This document shows positions 25,525-34,558 of a DNA stretch of 64,000 bases, piece after piece. The stretch is from a virus. Position 1 is the stretch's first letter; every line of letters starts with the position of its first letter. The position numbers and the translations under genes are program-made. Under the pieces are notes generated by a model that worked only from the letters and a program-made list of their open reading frames with translations, was not told the DNA's origin and did no database searches. The stretch lies in IMG/VR virus record IMGVR_UViG_3300032235_000808, positions 1 to 64,000 of that record. The stretch is one strand, 5' to 3'.

Positions 25525-28500
25525 TATAATAGATTTACAAAACTTTTTATTGTCCAACCAGTGGTTGGTAACACAGTAGATAATACAACATTTCCCGTAC
25601 TTAGTGAAGCGGTTAATGCAACGTTGTCTGTTGTTCCAATATCAGTTGTTGAATTTTCTGTATACGTTATTGAATTTCCGTTCCAAACAGCTATTAATTG
25701 ACCAGCTCTAGCGTTAGAACCTGATGCCAATGTATAATTGTAAAATACCGATGTAAATGAACTTGTTGCGTTGGTTGATATTGTTTGGGTACCTGAAGCC
25801 AATGACGCAATATTTTGATTTACTAATTGAGATGAACTAAGAATTATTTGATTAGTTACTCTCAAACTACCACTAATATCCGCCTTATATATTGGTGTTT
25901 CTGTACCAAAACCAACCATTGATTGTGAAACAAATAACGCCTTTTGACCAAATTGTCCTATACGTACTGTATTATCTGAGAATCCTTCCATTAATGGTAG
26001 ACCCGCAGCAGTATTAACTGAGAATAATGAACCTGATAATGAATCATCTATTTGGAATAGACGACCTGAAGTTCCATCCACTGTGAATACACCTGAACCA
26101 CTACCAATTAACGATGCCGCAACTCCTGAACTTGATACAAACAATGAACCTGTTATTGCTTCACTACCACTAATGTTAAGTGAACCTGTAACTTTGTGAA
26201 TGTCAGTAGAAATGTTACCAATTGTAACACCGGTTTGATTCACTTGTAATTCGGTTGAACCACCAATCGATACTCCTAAAATACCATTTAATGTTTGACT
26301 ACCCGATATATTTAAAGAACCTGTAATTTTGTGAGTGTCAGTAGAAATGTTACCAATTGTAACACCTGTTTGATTAACTTGTAATTCGGTAGAACCTCCA
26401 ATTGTGACATTTAAATTACCAATTAACGTTTGACTACCTGAAATATTAACCGAACCCGTGAATTGATGAGTATCATCTATAGTATCACCAAATTTAGTTG
26501 AACCTGATGAGAATGATGTGGTTAAATATGTAACAGAAGATGAGACAATAAATTGTTGTGCAATTAAATTACCTTGAACGGTTAAATCTCCCGTTATTGT
26601 ACCACTACCAATAACATTTAATGAACCTGTAAGTGATGATGAACCACTTACGTTTAATGAACCGGTAACAGTTTGATTACCGTTGAATACATTTGACCCA
26701 GTTATTGCAAAACCTAAGTTACTTATTTGTGAACTACCACTTACAATATCTGATGGTATACCTGTTAACCCACTATATATAACTTGTGAAGAACCTGATA
26801 CTACACCGTCAGAATTTAATTTATTTTTAATAGTTGTATCAATAGAACTGCTAAATGTATTTAAACTACTTGTTACACCTTCAATTGAATCTAATCTATT
26901 GTTTTGTGCTAAATTGGTTGATGCCACTGATGATGATAATTCACCTATGCTTGAACTTAATGAACTACTAAATGTTGAGTATCCTGTTGTTCCTGTAATT
27001 TCAATTTGTGAAGAACCTGATACCAATGGTGTTGTTTCCGAAACTATGGTTCCCGTAACTATTAAAGAACCAGTAATAACTTGAGATTGTTTAAAGTGGT
27101 TTGAACCTGTTGTTGCATAACTACCTGTGACACCTTCAATTGAATTTAGTCTATTGTTTTGTGCTAAATTGATTGATGCTACTGAAGATGATAATTCACC
27201 AATACTTGAGCTTAACGAACTACTGAATGTTGAATAACCCGTAGTTCCTGTAATTTGAATTTGTGAAGAACCTGATACTAGTGGTGTTGTTTGTGAAACA
27301 ATGGTTCCTGTTGTTAAAAAAGAACCAGTAATTTCTGTATTAGAATTTATACTAACGTTTGTACCATTGTCGGTAATATTACTATCTATTAGGTGTTCAA
27401 TACCGGTCCCTTTTGGGATTCTATTTTGTGTTAAATAAGTTTCATTTCCTAAATCACCATAAGTCTCGGGTCCCAATAAGAAAACGGACGATGTTACAAT
27501 CCCTTGGGATTGATGAATAAATATAAATTCGTCTTTTTGTGAATCAAACAAAAACGAACCTGAAACTTGTGGATTTGACCCACTATCAACAACCGCCAAT
27601 CCACCATATCTAACGCCAGGATTAGATGCGTTAAGTTTAATAATATTGGTTGATATATCTAACTGTGACGATGTAACATAAACAATAGAAGATGAGCCTA
27701 ATACCGTTAAATCCTGTGTGATGATAACCGACCCAGAAACGGTTTGACTACCATAAAAAGTATTAGAGCCCGTTGTTGCGTAAGTTAAATCCGTTAATAA
27801 CGCACCATTACCTTTAAATGTACCACTAATGATACCACCATCATAAACGTATAGATTACTACCACTGTTTAAGATTAATGAACTATTTTCAGTTAACGCT
27901 AATGTTGCATCAAATGTTGCAGAACCTGAGGAAACAATTAATGAACCTGTAATTTGAGTATTTGAATTAATACTTACAGTCGTTCCATCATCACTTATGT
28001 TTGAATCAATTATATGATGTTCGTCATCCGCTTTTGGAATACTATTTGTCGTTAATCCATATTCTTGACCTAAAGACCCCGTATTTCTAGGACCCATGAT
28101 AAATAACGAAGAACTATATGTATCATGATTTGGTACAACTTCCACCCATCTATCTTCTAATGTATCCCACGCTAACGATGCGGTTTCATTTACACCCTCA
28201 TAATCTAAAACTTTTATACCACCAAATCTACCTAAAGAACTTGTGGTTGTTACTGTAATCCAGTTATCGTTTACCAATAATGTGGACGCTGTTACATAAT
28301 TATAATACGCAGTACCTGAAACGGTTAAGTCACCCACAATAGTTGCCTCACCTGTAACTTTTAATGTACCGGTAATTTCTGTATTAGTGTTAATTCTTAA
28401 ACCTTCAGTATTTGAAATAGAAGCAGTTGCATTACCATCCGCAATTCTTGCCGTATTTAACCCCGTAACACCACTTATTGGTATATTATAAAGTCCAGCA

Positions 28501-29624
28501 CCATTTCCTGTAAATGAACCCGATACGGTATTTCCTACTATTGCTCCATTTACTTTTAATGACGCATTTGAACCGGTAATTTCAACACCACCATTTCCAG
28601 GTTGAATTATTATTCCACCATCAGGTGATTGTATATATGTTTTACCTAAATTATCTCCAATTATATTAAATTTGGTTGCTTCACTTGCCAAAGATATACT
28701 ACCAGTGAATTGGTGTGTGTCGTCATTTGAGTTACCAAATTTAGTGGAACCAGATTGAAATAAAACAGACGATGTAACATAATCTGTATGTATTTCTTTT
28801 GCGGTGATTGTTCCATCAATATAAACATCGGTGTTTACTCTAAATCCATTGGCTTGAGATATTGATGCACTAACATTACCATCATAAATTTTATTTAAGT
28901 TAGTTATACCTGATATTGGTATGTTAGTTAATCCACTACCATCACCACTAAATAAACCGGTTAACGAACCTGTAAAAGAACCCGTAAAAGAACCTGTCGA
29001 GTATGATGATGTAAATGAATTAAAATTACTTCTTATACTACCACTTTCAGTTTCTAAAAACCCTAATCTACTAGCAATTGATGATGAAACTAATGTTAAA
29101 TTTGTTACACCTTCTATTGGTATATTTGTTAAAGCGATACCATCACCATTAAATGAACCAGTAAAGGAACCTGTAAATGACCCGGTGGTATATGATGATG
29201 TGAATGAATTAAAATTACTTCTTATACTACCACTTTCATCTTCTAACGCATCTAATTGTAAGCTAATTGAGCTAGAAAAAAATGGTAATTCTGTAACACC
29301 ACTAAGTGGTATGTTATATAAGCCCGAACCATCACCTTTATATGAACCAGTAAATGATGCAGATTCAAAGTTTGACTGATATGAAGCAGAAAGTTCTAAA
29401 AAACTTGAGGATAATAAATCAATACTTGATGTTAAATTATCATAACCCGTGGTGCCTGTGATAAGAACTTGGGCAGACCCTGAAAATAAACCACCACTAT
29501 CAAATAGACTTGATGAACTAATTGTTTCCCACAATTTTGTATCTCCATCAAAAATTGGTAGATAACCATTTAATGGTGAATTTAAATTAATCTCTACAGG
29601 TTTTCTACTTACTAATCTTCCCAT
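25524..29624 (-). CDS. Large repetitive tail fibre protein
   Basis: A 1366-residue protein built from SGS-rich beta repeats. Typical units are GSFTGSFTGSF, NIPISGVTGL, ITGSLIVTGT, SGSSQIEITGTTGY and NISGSQTLNGIL. Such units (strand, SGS turn, strand) build elongated beta-prism or beta-helix fibres in marine and freshwater phages. The N-terminus MGRLVSRKPVEINLN is followed by FDGDTKLWETISS, a head domain that may attach to the baseplate. The final 130 residues form a compact end with NATSSFTSVFYNYTL. Several blocks repeat almost unchanged, including a 180-bp duplication. It probably forms a long tail fibre; the LamG proteins encoded next could be its tips. Confidence 0.85.
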   Translation of the reverse strand: MGRLVSRKPVEINLNSPLNGYLPIFDGDTKLWETISSSSLFDSGGLFSGSAQVLITGTTGYDNLTSSIDLLSSSFLELSASYQSNFESASFTGSYKGDGSGLYNIPLSGVTELPFFSSSISLQLDALEDESGSIRSNFNSFTSSYTTGSFTGSFTGSFNGDGIALTNIPIEGVTNLTLVSSSIASRLGFLETESGSIRSNFNSFTSSYSTGSFTGSFTGSLTGLFSGDGSGLTNIPISGITNLNKIYDGNVSASISQANGFRVNTDVYIDGTITAKEIHTDYVTSSVLFQSGSTKFGNSNDDTHQFTGSISLASEATKFNIIGDNLGKTYIQSPDGGIIIQPGNGGVEITGSNASLKVNGAIVGNTVSGSFTGNGAGLYNIPISGVTGLNTARIADGNATASISNTEGLRINTNTEITGTLKVTGEATIVGDLTVSGTAYYNYVTASTLLVNDNWITVTTTSSLGRFGGIKVLDYEGVNETASLAWDTLEDRWVEVVPNHDTYSSSLFIMGPRNTGSLGQEYGLTTNSIPKADDEHHIIDSNISDDGTTVSINSNTQITGSLIVSSGSATFDATLALTENSSLILNSGSNLYVYDGGIISGTFKGNGALLTDLTYATTGSNTFYGSQTVSGSVIITQDLTVLGSSSIVYVTSSQLDISTNIIKLNASNPGVRYGGLAVVDSGSNPQVSGSFLFDSQKDEFIFIHQSQGIVTSSVFLLGPETYGDLGNETYLTQNRIPKGTGIEHLIDSNITDNGTNVSINSNTEITGSFLTTGTIVSQTTPLVSGSSQIQITGTTGYSTFSSSLSSSIGELSSSVASINLAQNNRLNSIEGVTGSYATTGSNHFKQSQVITGSLIVTGTIVSETTPLVSGSSQIEITGTTGYSTFSSSLSSSIGELSSSVASTNLAQNNRLDSIEGVTSSLNTFSSSIDTTIKNKLNSDGVVSGSSQVIYSGLTGIPSDIVSGSSQISNLGFAITGSNVFNGNQTVTGSLNVSGSSSLTGSLNVIGSGTITGDLTVQGNLIAQQFIVSSSVTYLTTSFSSGSTKFGDTIDDTHQFTGSVNISGSQTLIGNLNVTIGGSTELQVNQTGVTIGNISTDTHKITGSLNISGSQTLNGILGVSIGGSTELQVNQTGVTIGNISTDIHKVTGSLNISGSEAITGSLFVSSSGVAASLIGSGSGVFTVDGTSGRLFQIDDSLSGSLFSVNTAAGLPLMEGFSDNTVRIGQFGQKALFVSQSMVGFGTETPIYKADISGSLRVTNQIILSSSQLVNQNIASLASGTQTISTNATSSFTSVFYNYTLASGSNARAGQLIAVWNGNSITYTENSTTDIGTTDNVALTASLSTGNVVLSTVLPTTGWTIKSFVNLL
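26881..27060 (-). repeat. Internal 180-bp repeat, copy 1, in large fibre gene
   Basis: This block encodes TTPLVSGSSQIEI and STFSSSLSSSIGEL. It matches the block at 27136-27315 at most positions, with scattered substitutions. Confidence 0.7.
27136..27315 (-). repeat. Internal 180-bp repeat, copy 2, in large fibre gene
   Basis: Partner of the block at 26881-27060 with the same period and reading frame; a short unique segment of 75 bp separates them. Looks like an in-frame duplication. Confidence 0.7.
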
Positions 29625-29626
29625 TT

Positions 29627-29980
29627 TTAGTTATTTGCGTTTTCAAGCACGGATAATACTACATCTAATACTCCAGATTCGTTGGTTGTCATTACTAATT
29701 TATCATTTCTTTCCAATACAAGTTTACCACCAAAAGGATTTAACGATTCTTCAGTTGGTATTGCACCATTATTAAGTAATGTAATTGTGGTGCCCGTATA
29801 TCCACTTTTTATTATCCCAACACTAACTCTTTTAGTGGTGGCAGACATATTTGTAACCTGTGCAGATAAAACAATTGTTGAAATGTCCAAATCTTCTTGG
29901 TATATGTCATTACTACCACTTGTTAATGTTGTGGTAATTAATCGGAATTTATTTAAAGGTAATGAACTAGTAACTGCCAT
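29627..29980 (-). CDS. Small beta-rich virion protein
   Basis: A 117-residue protein, MAVTSSLPLNKFRLIT, with several Val/Thr-rich strands and NNGAIPTEESLNPFGGKLVLERNDKLVM. The pattern PFGGKLVLERNDKLVM looks like the small beta-sandwich proteins present in many phage virions, often near fibre genes. It lies two bases from the large fibre gene. I cannot assign a specific role; a head-tail or fibre-collar part is possible. Confidence 0.65.
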   Translation of the reverse strand: MAVTSSLPLNKFRLITTTLTSGSNDIYQEDLDISTIVLSAQVTNMSATTKRVSVGIIKSGYTGTTITLLNNGAIPTEESLNPFGGKLVLERNDKLVMTTNESGVLDVVLSVLENANN

Positions 29981-30006
29981 ATTTTTATTTATTTAAAATT
30001 TTTATT

Positions 30007-32178
30007 TTAGGTCTCAAGTGCTAAATTTATTGGTGTTATTTGTGCAGAAATTGCTTTATTAAACGTTCTACCTTCAATCGTACCCGTTTGTTGTCTAATA
30101 ACAAAGTCGTTACCTTGATATTGGTCACCCGTTTCATCACCACCTGTGTAATAAACACGACCACCACTCTCTTGGAATACTCTGATTGTTAAATTAGTTT
30201 CTCCAACACCACCTTGGTTAATTGGTAGTCCTAAAAAGTTAACACCTGAACCCGCATATGAGAAATCATGTGACGTTGATGTAATTAGTGAACCAAATTC
30301 GACTAACAAATCTCCACCGGCCTCGTCAATAATTACTCTCTGTATGGTATCTTCAACAACATCTAATAATTGACTCACTTTGGTAATTGTCGAAGCACTT
30401 ATTGAACCAAATAAATTATCGGGGTCATCTACAAAATATTCTCTAATGTATTGGTATGCCCTAACAAAGTCATCCGCAATACCCGTATTTCCAGTTGTAA
30501 TTGGGAAAGAAACGACAGCACCCTGTGTAAAACCACTCTGAACAGGTAATGTTTGCGTCTGACCCGTTGTTGTGTCTTGACCAACAAAGAATCCCGACGC
30601 TATTTGTGAAACACGTGCAACTACGGGTGATAATAAATCATCACAGATGGCATCGATTAACAATCCTGAATCCTTAATTGTTGACGCATATATTGTGGAA
30701 CCGGTATTACTATACGATGCCGCATATGTACCATATAATGCCAATTGTGAAATCATATATGTTTGAATATCGGTTTTCTTTGTTGCAATGTATGCCGAAG
30801 CAACTGAATCAACGGTGGTACCCGTAACTAATGTAATATCCGGTTTTACTAATATTCTTAACCCTTTTGAACGTAAACCATAATCACCAAATGTTGTATT
30901 TGAGTTTAACAATGAAGCGTGTCCACCATCAATACAATAAACACCGACTCTACTAAAGTTAGTAAAGAATGATACCATTTGACCGTATCCTCGACCTCTG
31001 GCACACATACCAATACCATTAAAAGCAACCTGAGTATATGAATCCACAATCATTGATTTAAGTGGACTGTATGGGTCTAAAACGGAGTCATCTATTAACA
31101 TTCCACCCGGTCCATTACCCACCAACGGATTTGCGTTATCAAAATCTAATGGAGTGTAGAACTTATTGAATGGTGTGTTAATTGCTGAACAGTTTTGTAC
31201 ATATGGTGATGTTGAAATGTATGCACCCGGTGCAAATGCGAAGAAGAAACCACTTCTTGGGTCTTCTAAATCATCAATTTCACAACCTTCCAATCTTAAT
31301 CCTTGTGCGTAACAACCATTATTCATTAAAAATAGATTATTACCTTTTGTTCCATTAGTAGGTCGTACAACTACAGACCTTAAATCATCACCTAAAAGTG
31401 AAACATTACTTACTAATGTAATTGGTGCCTCTTCAACATAGTATCCACTTTTAACACGGATACTTGTTCTATAAGGATAAGGATTTGGTGGATTTAATGC
31501 GAGTGATGCAGACGCCGCTTGTGCCGCCACTTTAATTGTTCTAAATGGTGTCGATAATGTTTTTCCATCATTTGAATCACTACCATCTTCACTAACATAA
31601 AATACTTTTTCAGTATAACCTACGTTAGTTAAATTACTTCCATCACCATAAATTGAACCTGATACCTTTAACGAACCCGTAATTTCTGTTTTAGTGTTTA
31701 TTCTTAAACCTTCGGTATTTGAAATGGAGGCCGTTGCATTACCATCGGCAATTCTTGTTGTATTTAATCCGGTAACTCCACTTATTGGTATATTAATTAA
31801 TTGACTACCGTCACCTCTAAATGAACCACTAATGTATCCAGTATCTTGTACATGTAGATTACTACCACTTGTTAATATTAAATCACTATTTTGTGCAATT
31901 AAACCAGTATCAATATAACCAATTCCATCGGTAACTATCAATGAACCTGTTATTCTTTGAGTACCTTCTAATCTAATACTACCACTAAGATTAATAGAAC
32001 CTGTATTCGATGCGTTGGTAATAACTAGTTCTTCAATCGATGTTCCTAATGAACCCGATTTTGCCATGAACGCCTTACCGTCAGTTGTGTTTAATGCTAA
32101 TTCACCTAATTCAAGATTTGAATTTGTTGGTTTTTGACCTGATACACTACTCCTACGCAGTCTAATGATTTGTGCCAT
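30007..32178 (-). CDS. Beta-helix tail/virion fibre protein
   Basis: A 723-residue protein. The N-terminus MAQIIRLRRSSVSGQKPTN with NLELGELALNTTDGKAFMAKS is the phage fibre attachment head also found in the gene starting at 37358. Residues 90-180 carry SGS repeats; from about 190 a right-handed beta-helix begins (YVSEDGSDSNDGKTLSTPFRTI, then GYYVEEAPITLVSNVSLLGDD). That SDGSDxNDGxxxxxPFxTI start is typical of pectate-lyase-like helices in virion proteins of marine phages. No catalytic residues can be asserted. The 117-bp upstream gap holds a candidate box and three palindromes. Confidence 0.82.
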   Translation of the reverse strand: MAQIIRLRRSSVSGQKPTNSNLELGELALNTTDGKAFMAKSGSLGTSIEELVITNASNTGSINLSGSIRLEGTQRITGSLIVTDGIGYIDTGLIAQNSDLILTSGSNLHVQDTGYISGSFRGDGSQLINIPISGVTGLNTTRIADGNATASISNTEGLRINTKTEITGSLKVSGSIYGDGSNLTNVGYTEKVFYVSEDGSDSNDGKTLSTPFRTIKVAAQAASASLALNPPNPYPYRTSIRVKSGYYVEEAPITLVSNVSLLGDDLRSVVVRPTNGTKGNNLFLMNNGCYAQGLRLEGCEIDDLEDPRSGFFFAFAPGAYISTSPYVQNCSAINTPFNKFYTPLDFDNANPLVGNGPGGMLIDDSVLDPYSPLKSMIVDSYTQVAFNGIGMCARGRGYGQMVSFFTNFSRVGVYCIDGGHASLLNSNTTFGDYGLRSKGLRILVKPDITLVTGTTVDSVASAYIATKKTDIQTYMISQLALYGTYAASYSNTGSTIYASTIKDSGLLIDAICDDLLSPVVARVSQIASGFFVGQDTTTGQTQTLPVQSGFTQGAVVSFPITTGNTGIADDFVRAYQYIREYFVDDPDNLFGSISASTITKVSQLLDVVEDTIQRVIIDEAGGDLLVEFGSLITSTSHDFSYAGSGVNFLGLPINQGGVGETNLTIRVFQESGGRVYYTGGDETGDQYQGNDFVIRQQTGTIEGRTFNKAISAQITPINLALET

Positions 32179-32186
32179 ATATATGG
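32175..32186. other. Palindrome CCATATATATGG over start codon
   Basis: A 12-bp perfect palindrome that includes the ATG of the beta-helix gene. It is the first of three palindromes within 70 bp. In RNA it could fold over the start codon and limit translation. Confidence 0.5.
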
Positions 32187-32206
32187 TTCTATTTTATATA
32201 AAATCT

Positions 32207-32222
32207 TGTGATATATATCACA
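32207..32222. promoter_or_regulatory. 16-bp palindrome TGTGATATATATCACA, CRP/FNR-like
   Basis: Exact TGTGA-N6-TCACA, the consensus arrangement of CRP-family operators, 29 bp upstream of the start codon. In transcript terms it lies downstream of the candidate promoter box at 32249-32256, so if protein-bound it would sit where a roadblock or repressor acts; as RNA it is a hairpin. Function not shown. Confidence 0.4.
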
Positions 32223-32230
32223 TTTAATTT

Positions 32231-32244
32231 GACCTATATAGGTC
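32231..32244. promoter_or_regulatory. 14-bp palindrome GACCTATATAGGTC
   Basis: Perfect palindrome directly downstream of the TATTTATA box on the minus strand, near the place where transcription would begin. Operator-like by position. No known binding protein can be named. Confidence 0.35.
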
Positions 32245-32248
32245 TCTA

Positions 32249-32256
32249 TATAAATA
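32249..32256 (-). promoter_or_regulatory. Candidate late-type promoter box TATTTATA
   Basis: Minus-strand TGTGTATTTATATAG, about 70 bp before the ATG at 32178. It has the same core as the other boxes before structural genes, followed by two palindromes. Confidence 0.35.
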
Positions 32257-32295
32257 CACAAAATTTCTATTTAAATAAATAAAATGTGAAAAAAA

Positions 32296-34506
32296 TTATA
32301 AACCGTATGTGGTTTTAATGGCATTGAAATTTGTGGTAATCTCAGCACTCGATAATGCTCTATTATATACTCTCATTTGGTAAAACACAGGTTGGTTTGC
32401 GGTAACTGAACTATTTAATCTATCGGCAGGTCCAGTTCCCGTATTTACGTGTCTTGCACCAAAGTAAAAATCACCAGTTGCATATCCACCAGCTGGGTTA
32501 CTAAGTGTTGCCGTTGAACCGAATTGTGTGCCGTTTAAATATAGAAGTTTACTTGTATTATCAATTACGAAGACCCAATGTCTAATTACATTACTAGCAG
32601 TTATTGTTGCATTTGTTACATTTGCTGTAGGAGAACCCCATGTTATTGTTGTGGAATTTGCCATATATGCAAAATACCCCCTACTAAAACTATAAGCCTC
32701 ATTACCCCAAATACTAGCCCAATGTGAATTCGGGTTAAAAGATGCAACAATTTCAATTGTTGAGGTTGCTCCCGTAATATTATATGGAATACTAATATAT
32801 CCCGTACCTGTAGAATCGGTATTATTTAATTTAATACCACCACCATTATTTGAAACATATGATGTTGTACCATTTAATGTTGCATTAAAACCATTACCCG
32901 AAGTATCACTCCAAACTGTACCCGAACTAGGTGCCGAAGCTAAATTCATAATCAAACCATTCGTCACAATTGCATTTGAACCTGAACTTGGTGTTACTGT
33001 TGGTGTAATTGTTGATGTTGGTGTAATGGTTGGTGTTATAGTGTTAGTCGGAGTTGGGGTAGGTGTGACAGGTGTTGGTGTGTTTGTTGGGGTCATACTA
33101 GGTGATGGTGGTGGTCCCAATAAACTAACCTTAATGTAACCACTACCAGTATTATATGTATTTAAATTTTCAACAGTATACCCTTCAAATGTTGTTAATG
33201 AATTATAGTTACCATCTGATGTTCCAATATATGAAATACTTCCACTAATATAGGAACCTCCTCCTCCACCACCATCGGATTGTGTTCCACCATTAGAGAA
33301 ACCAGTACCACCGCCTGAATATCCACCACCCGCACCTGCGGAAATGATACCATTACCACCTCCACCACCACCGAATCCACCTCGGCTTGATGCGTATGAA
33401 GATGGGTCACTCCAAGAATTGTTTGTACCTCCACCTTTAGAACCGCTAATAAATGAATAACCACCTTCTCCATAGTTTGCAACATAACCAAATGGTTTTG
33501 TTAAAGTACCATTACCATTCATACCGTGACCATAGAAACCCGCACCCGCACCTCCATCATATGTGTTAGAACCACTATGTGATGTTCCACCATTACCATT
33601 TATCCCACCTAAAGAGCCTCTTCTTGATGTTCCTCCAGTATTTGTTGTTACACCATCTTTACCATAATACGGTCCACCGGCAAATGATGTATAATGACCT
33701 GTACCTCCACCACCACCTGCAACTATTAACGGTGTTTGTTGTGAACCTGAGATAGCCACGAATGTACCTCCACCACCACCTAAACCTTGGTAACTACCTG
33801 ATTGATATATATTAACACCACTTGCGTCATAATATTGACCCGCAACCATTGTTAATTTTTGACCTTGTGTAAGTTGGTATCTTGCTTTAACTACGGCACC
33901 TCTACCATATGTTTGTGTTGAACCGACAGCTCTTGCTGCTCTTGAACCTGCAACTTCAAATTCATATGTTGCCGTCTGTGGTACGGTCCAAACTTGATAT
34001 CCTTGGAACGCTCCTGTTGTAAATAATGATGTATCTGTTGCCCAAGATGCTGACCCACTATATGCACCAACTAATGATGAATATGTTGGACCCACATCAC
34101 CTGTTGTATTTGCAGTTGTAAATGTAAAACCTGTAAAATAATATAATGAACTTTCAATAATCGGTGACGTGGTTACTGTAGGTGTTACAGTTGGGGTGAC
34201 CGTACTTGAAGGTGTATATGTTTGAGTTGATGTTATGGTAGGTGTTACCGTTGCGGTTGGTGTAACACTATTTGTTGGTGTAATTGTGTTAGTAGGTGTA
34301 ACTGTATTTGTTGGTGTAATAGTTGTTGTTGGTGTTACTGAATTAGTTGGCGTAATTGTGTTAGTTGGTGTAATAGTTGGAGTGACTGTTTTAGTTGGTG
34401 TTGGGGTATTTGTTAAATTTTGTGTTGGGGTCGGTGTAGGTGTTGATGGCGGTACAAACGCATCAAGACTACCAACTACAAACCCATTTTTAAAAATTAT
34501 ACCCAT
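32296..34506 (-). CDS. Stalk-and-lectin adhesin: PT repeats, glycine-rich domain, LamG domain
   Basis: A 736-residue mosaic protein. After a short head (MGIIFKNGFVVGSLDAF) comes a Pro/Thr stalk (about 18-115: TPTPTP, TNTITPTNSVTPT) of the sort that is rod-like and often O-glycosylated. Next is a glycine-rich domain (about 120-465) with the sequence FEVAGSRAARAV and GGGGGT- and GGGGSY-type loops, resembling glycine-rich adhesin tips. A second PT linker (about 475-515) leads to a C-terminal LamG domain (VTNGLIMNLASAP, WSDTSGNGFNATLNG, SAEITTNFNAIKTTYGL). It probably displays two binding modules on a flexible stalk. The PT stalks are natural targets for the seven glycosyltransferases. Confidence 0.8.
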   Translation of the reverse strand: MGIIFKNGFVVGSLDAFVPPSTPTPTPTQNLTNTPTPTKTVTPTITPTNTITPTNSVTPTTTITPTNTVTPTNTITPTNSVTPTATVTPTITSTQTYTPSSTVTPTVTPTVTTSPIIESSLYYFTGFTFTTANTTGDVGPTYSSLVGAYSGSASWATDTSLFTTGAFQGYQVWTVPQTATYEFEVAGSRAARAVGSTQTYGRGAVVKARYQLTQGQKLTMVAGQYYDASGVNIYQSGSYQGLGGGGGTFVAISGSQQTPLIVAGGGGGTGHYTSFAGGPYYGKDGVTTNTGGTSRRGSLGGINGNGGTSHSGSNTYDGGAGAGFYGHGMNGNGTLTKPFGYVANYGEGGYSFISGSKGGGTNNSWSDPSSYASSRGGFGGGGGGNGIISAGAGGGYSGGGTGFSNGGTQSDGGGGGGSYISGSISYIGTSDGNYNSLTTFEGYTVENLNTYNTGSGYIKVSLLGPPPSPSMTPTNTPTPVTPTPTPTNTITPTITPTSTITPTVTPSSGSNAIVTNGLIMNLASAPSSGTVWSDTSGNGFNATLNGTTSYVSNNGGGIKLNNTDSTGTGYISIPYNITGATSTIEIVASFNPNSHWASIWGNEAYSFSRGYFAYMANSTTITWGSPTANVTNATITASNVIRHWVFVIDNTSKLLYLNGTQFGSTATLSNPAGGYATGDFYFGARHVNTGTGPADRLNSSVTANQPVFYQMRVYNRALSSAEITTNFNAIKTTYGL
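34161..34455 (-). repeat. Pro/Thr-rich coding repeat (stalk)
   Basis: Coding repeat of units such as TPTNTITPTNS in the N-terminal stalk. Periodicity is near 18-27 bases and is imperfect. The opposite strand gives a Val/Gly-rich open frame that is an artefact. Confidence 0.7.
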
Positions 34507-34512
34507 TATGTT

Positions 34513-34520
34513 TATAAATA
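34513..34520 (-). promoter_or_regulatory. Candidate late-type promoter box TATTTATA
   Basis: Minus-strand CTCTATTTATAAACATAATG, ending 6 bp before the ATG at 34506. If this is a -10-like element the transcript would start at or after the ATG, so this copy is less convincing than the others. Confidence 0.25.
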
Positions 34521-34526
34521 GAGAAT

Positions 34527-34550
34527 TTTTTAATTTAAGTAAATTAAAAA
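34527..34550 (-). terminator. AT-only hairpin after fibre gene
   Basis: Stem of 11 A/T pairs with a 2-base loop, located after the stop of the fibre gene starting at 35479. With no G or C it would be weak, and no T-tract follows, so a terminator role is doubtful. Confidence 0.25.
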
Positions 34551-34558
34551 TTGAACCA

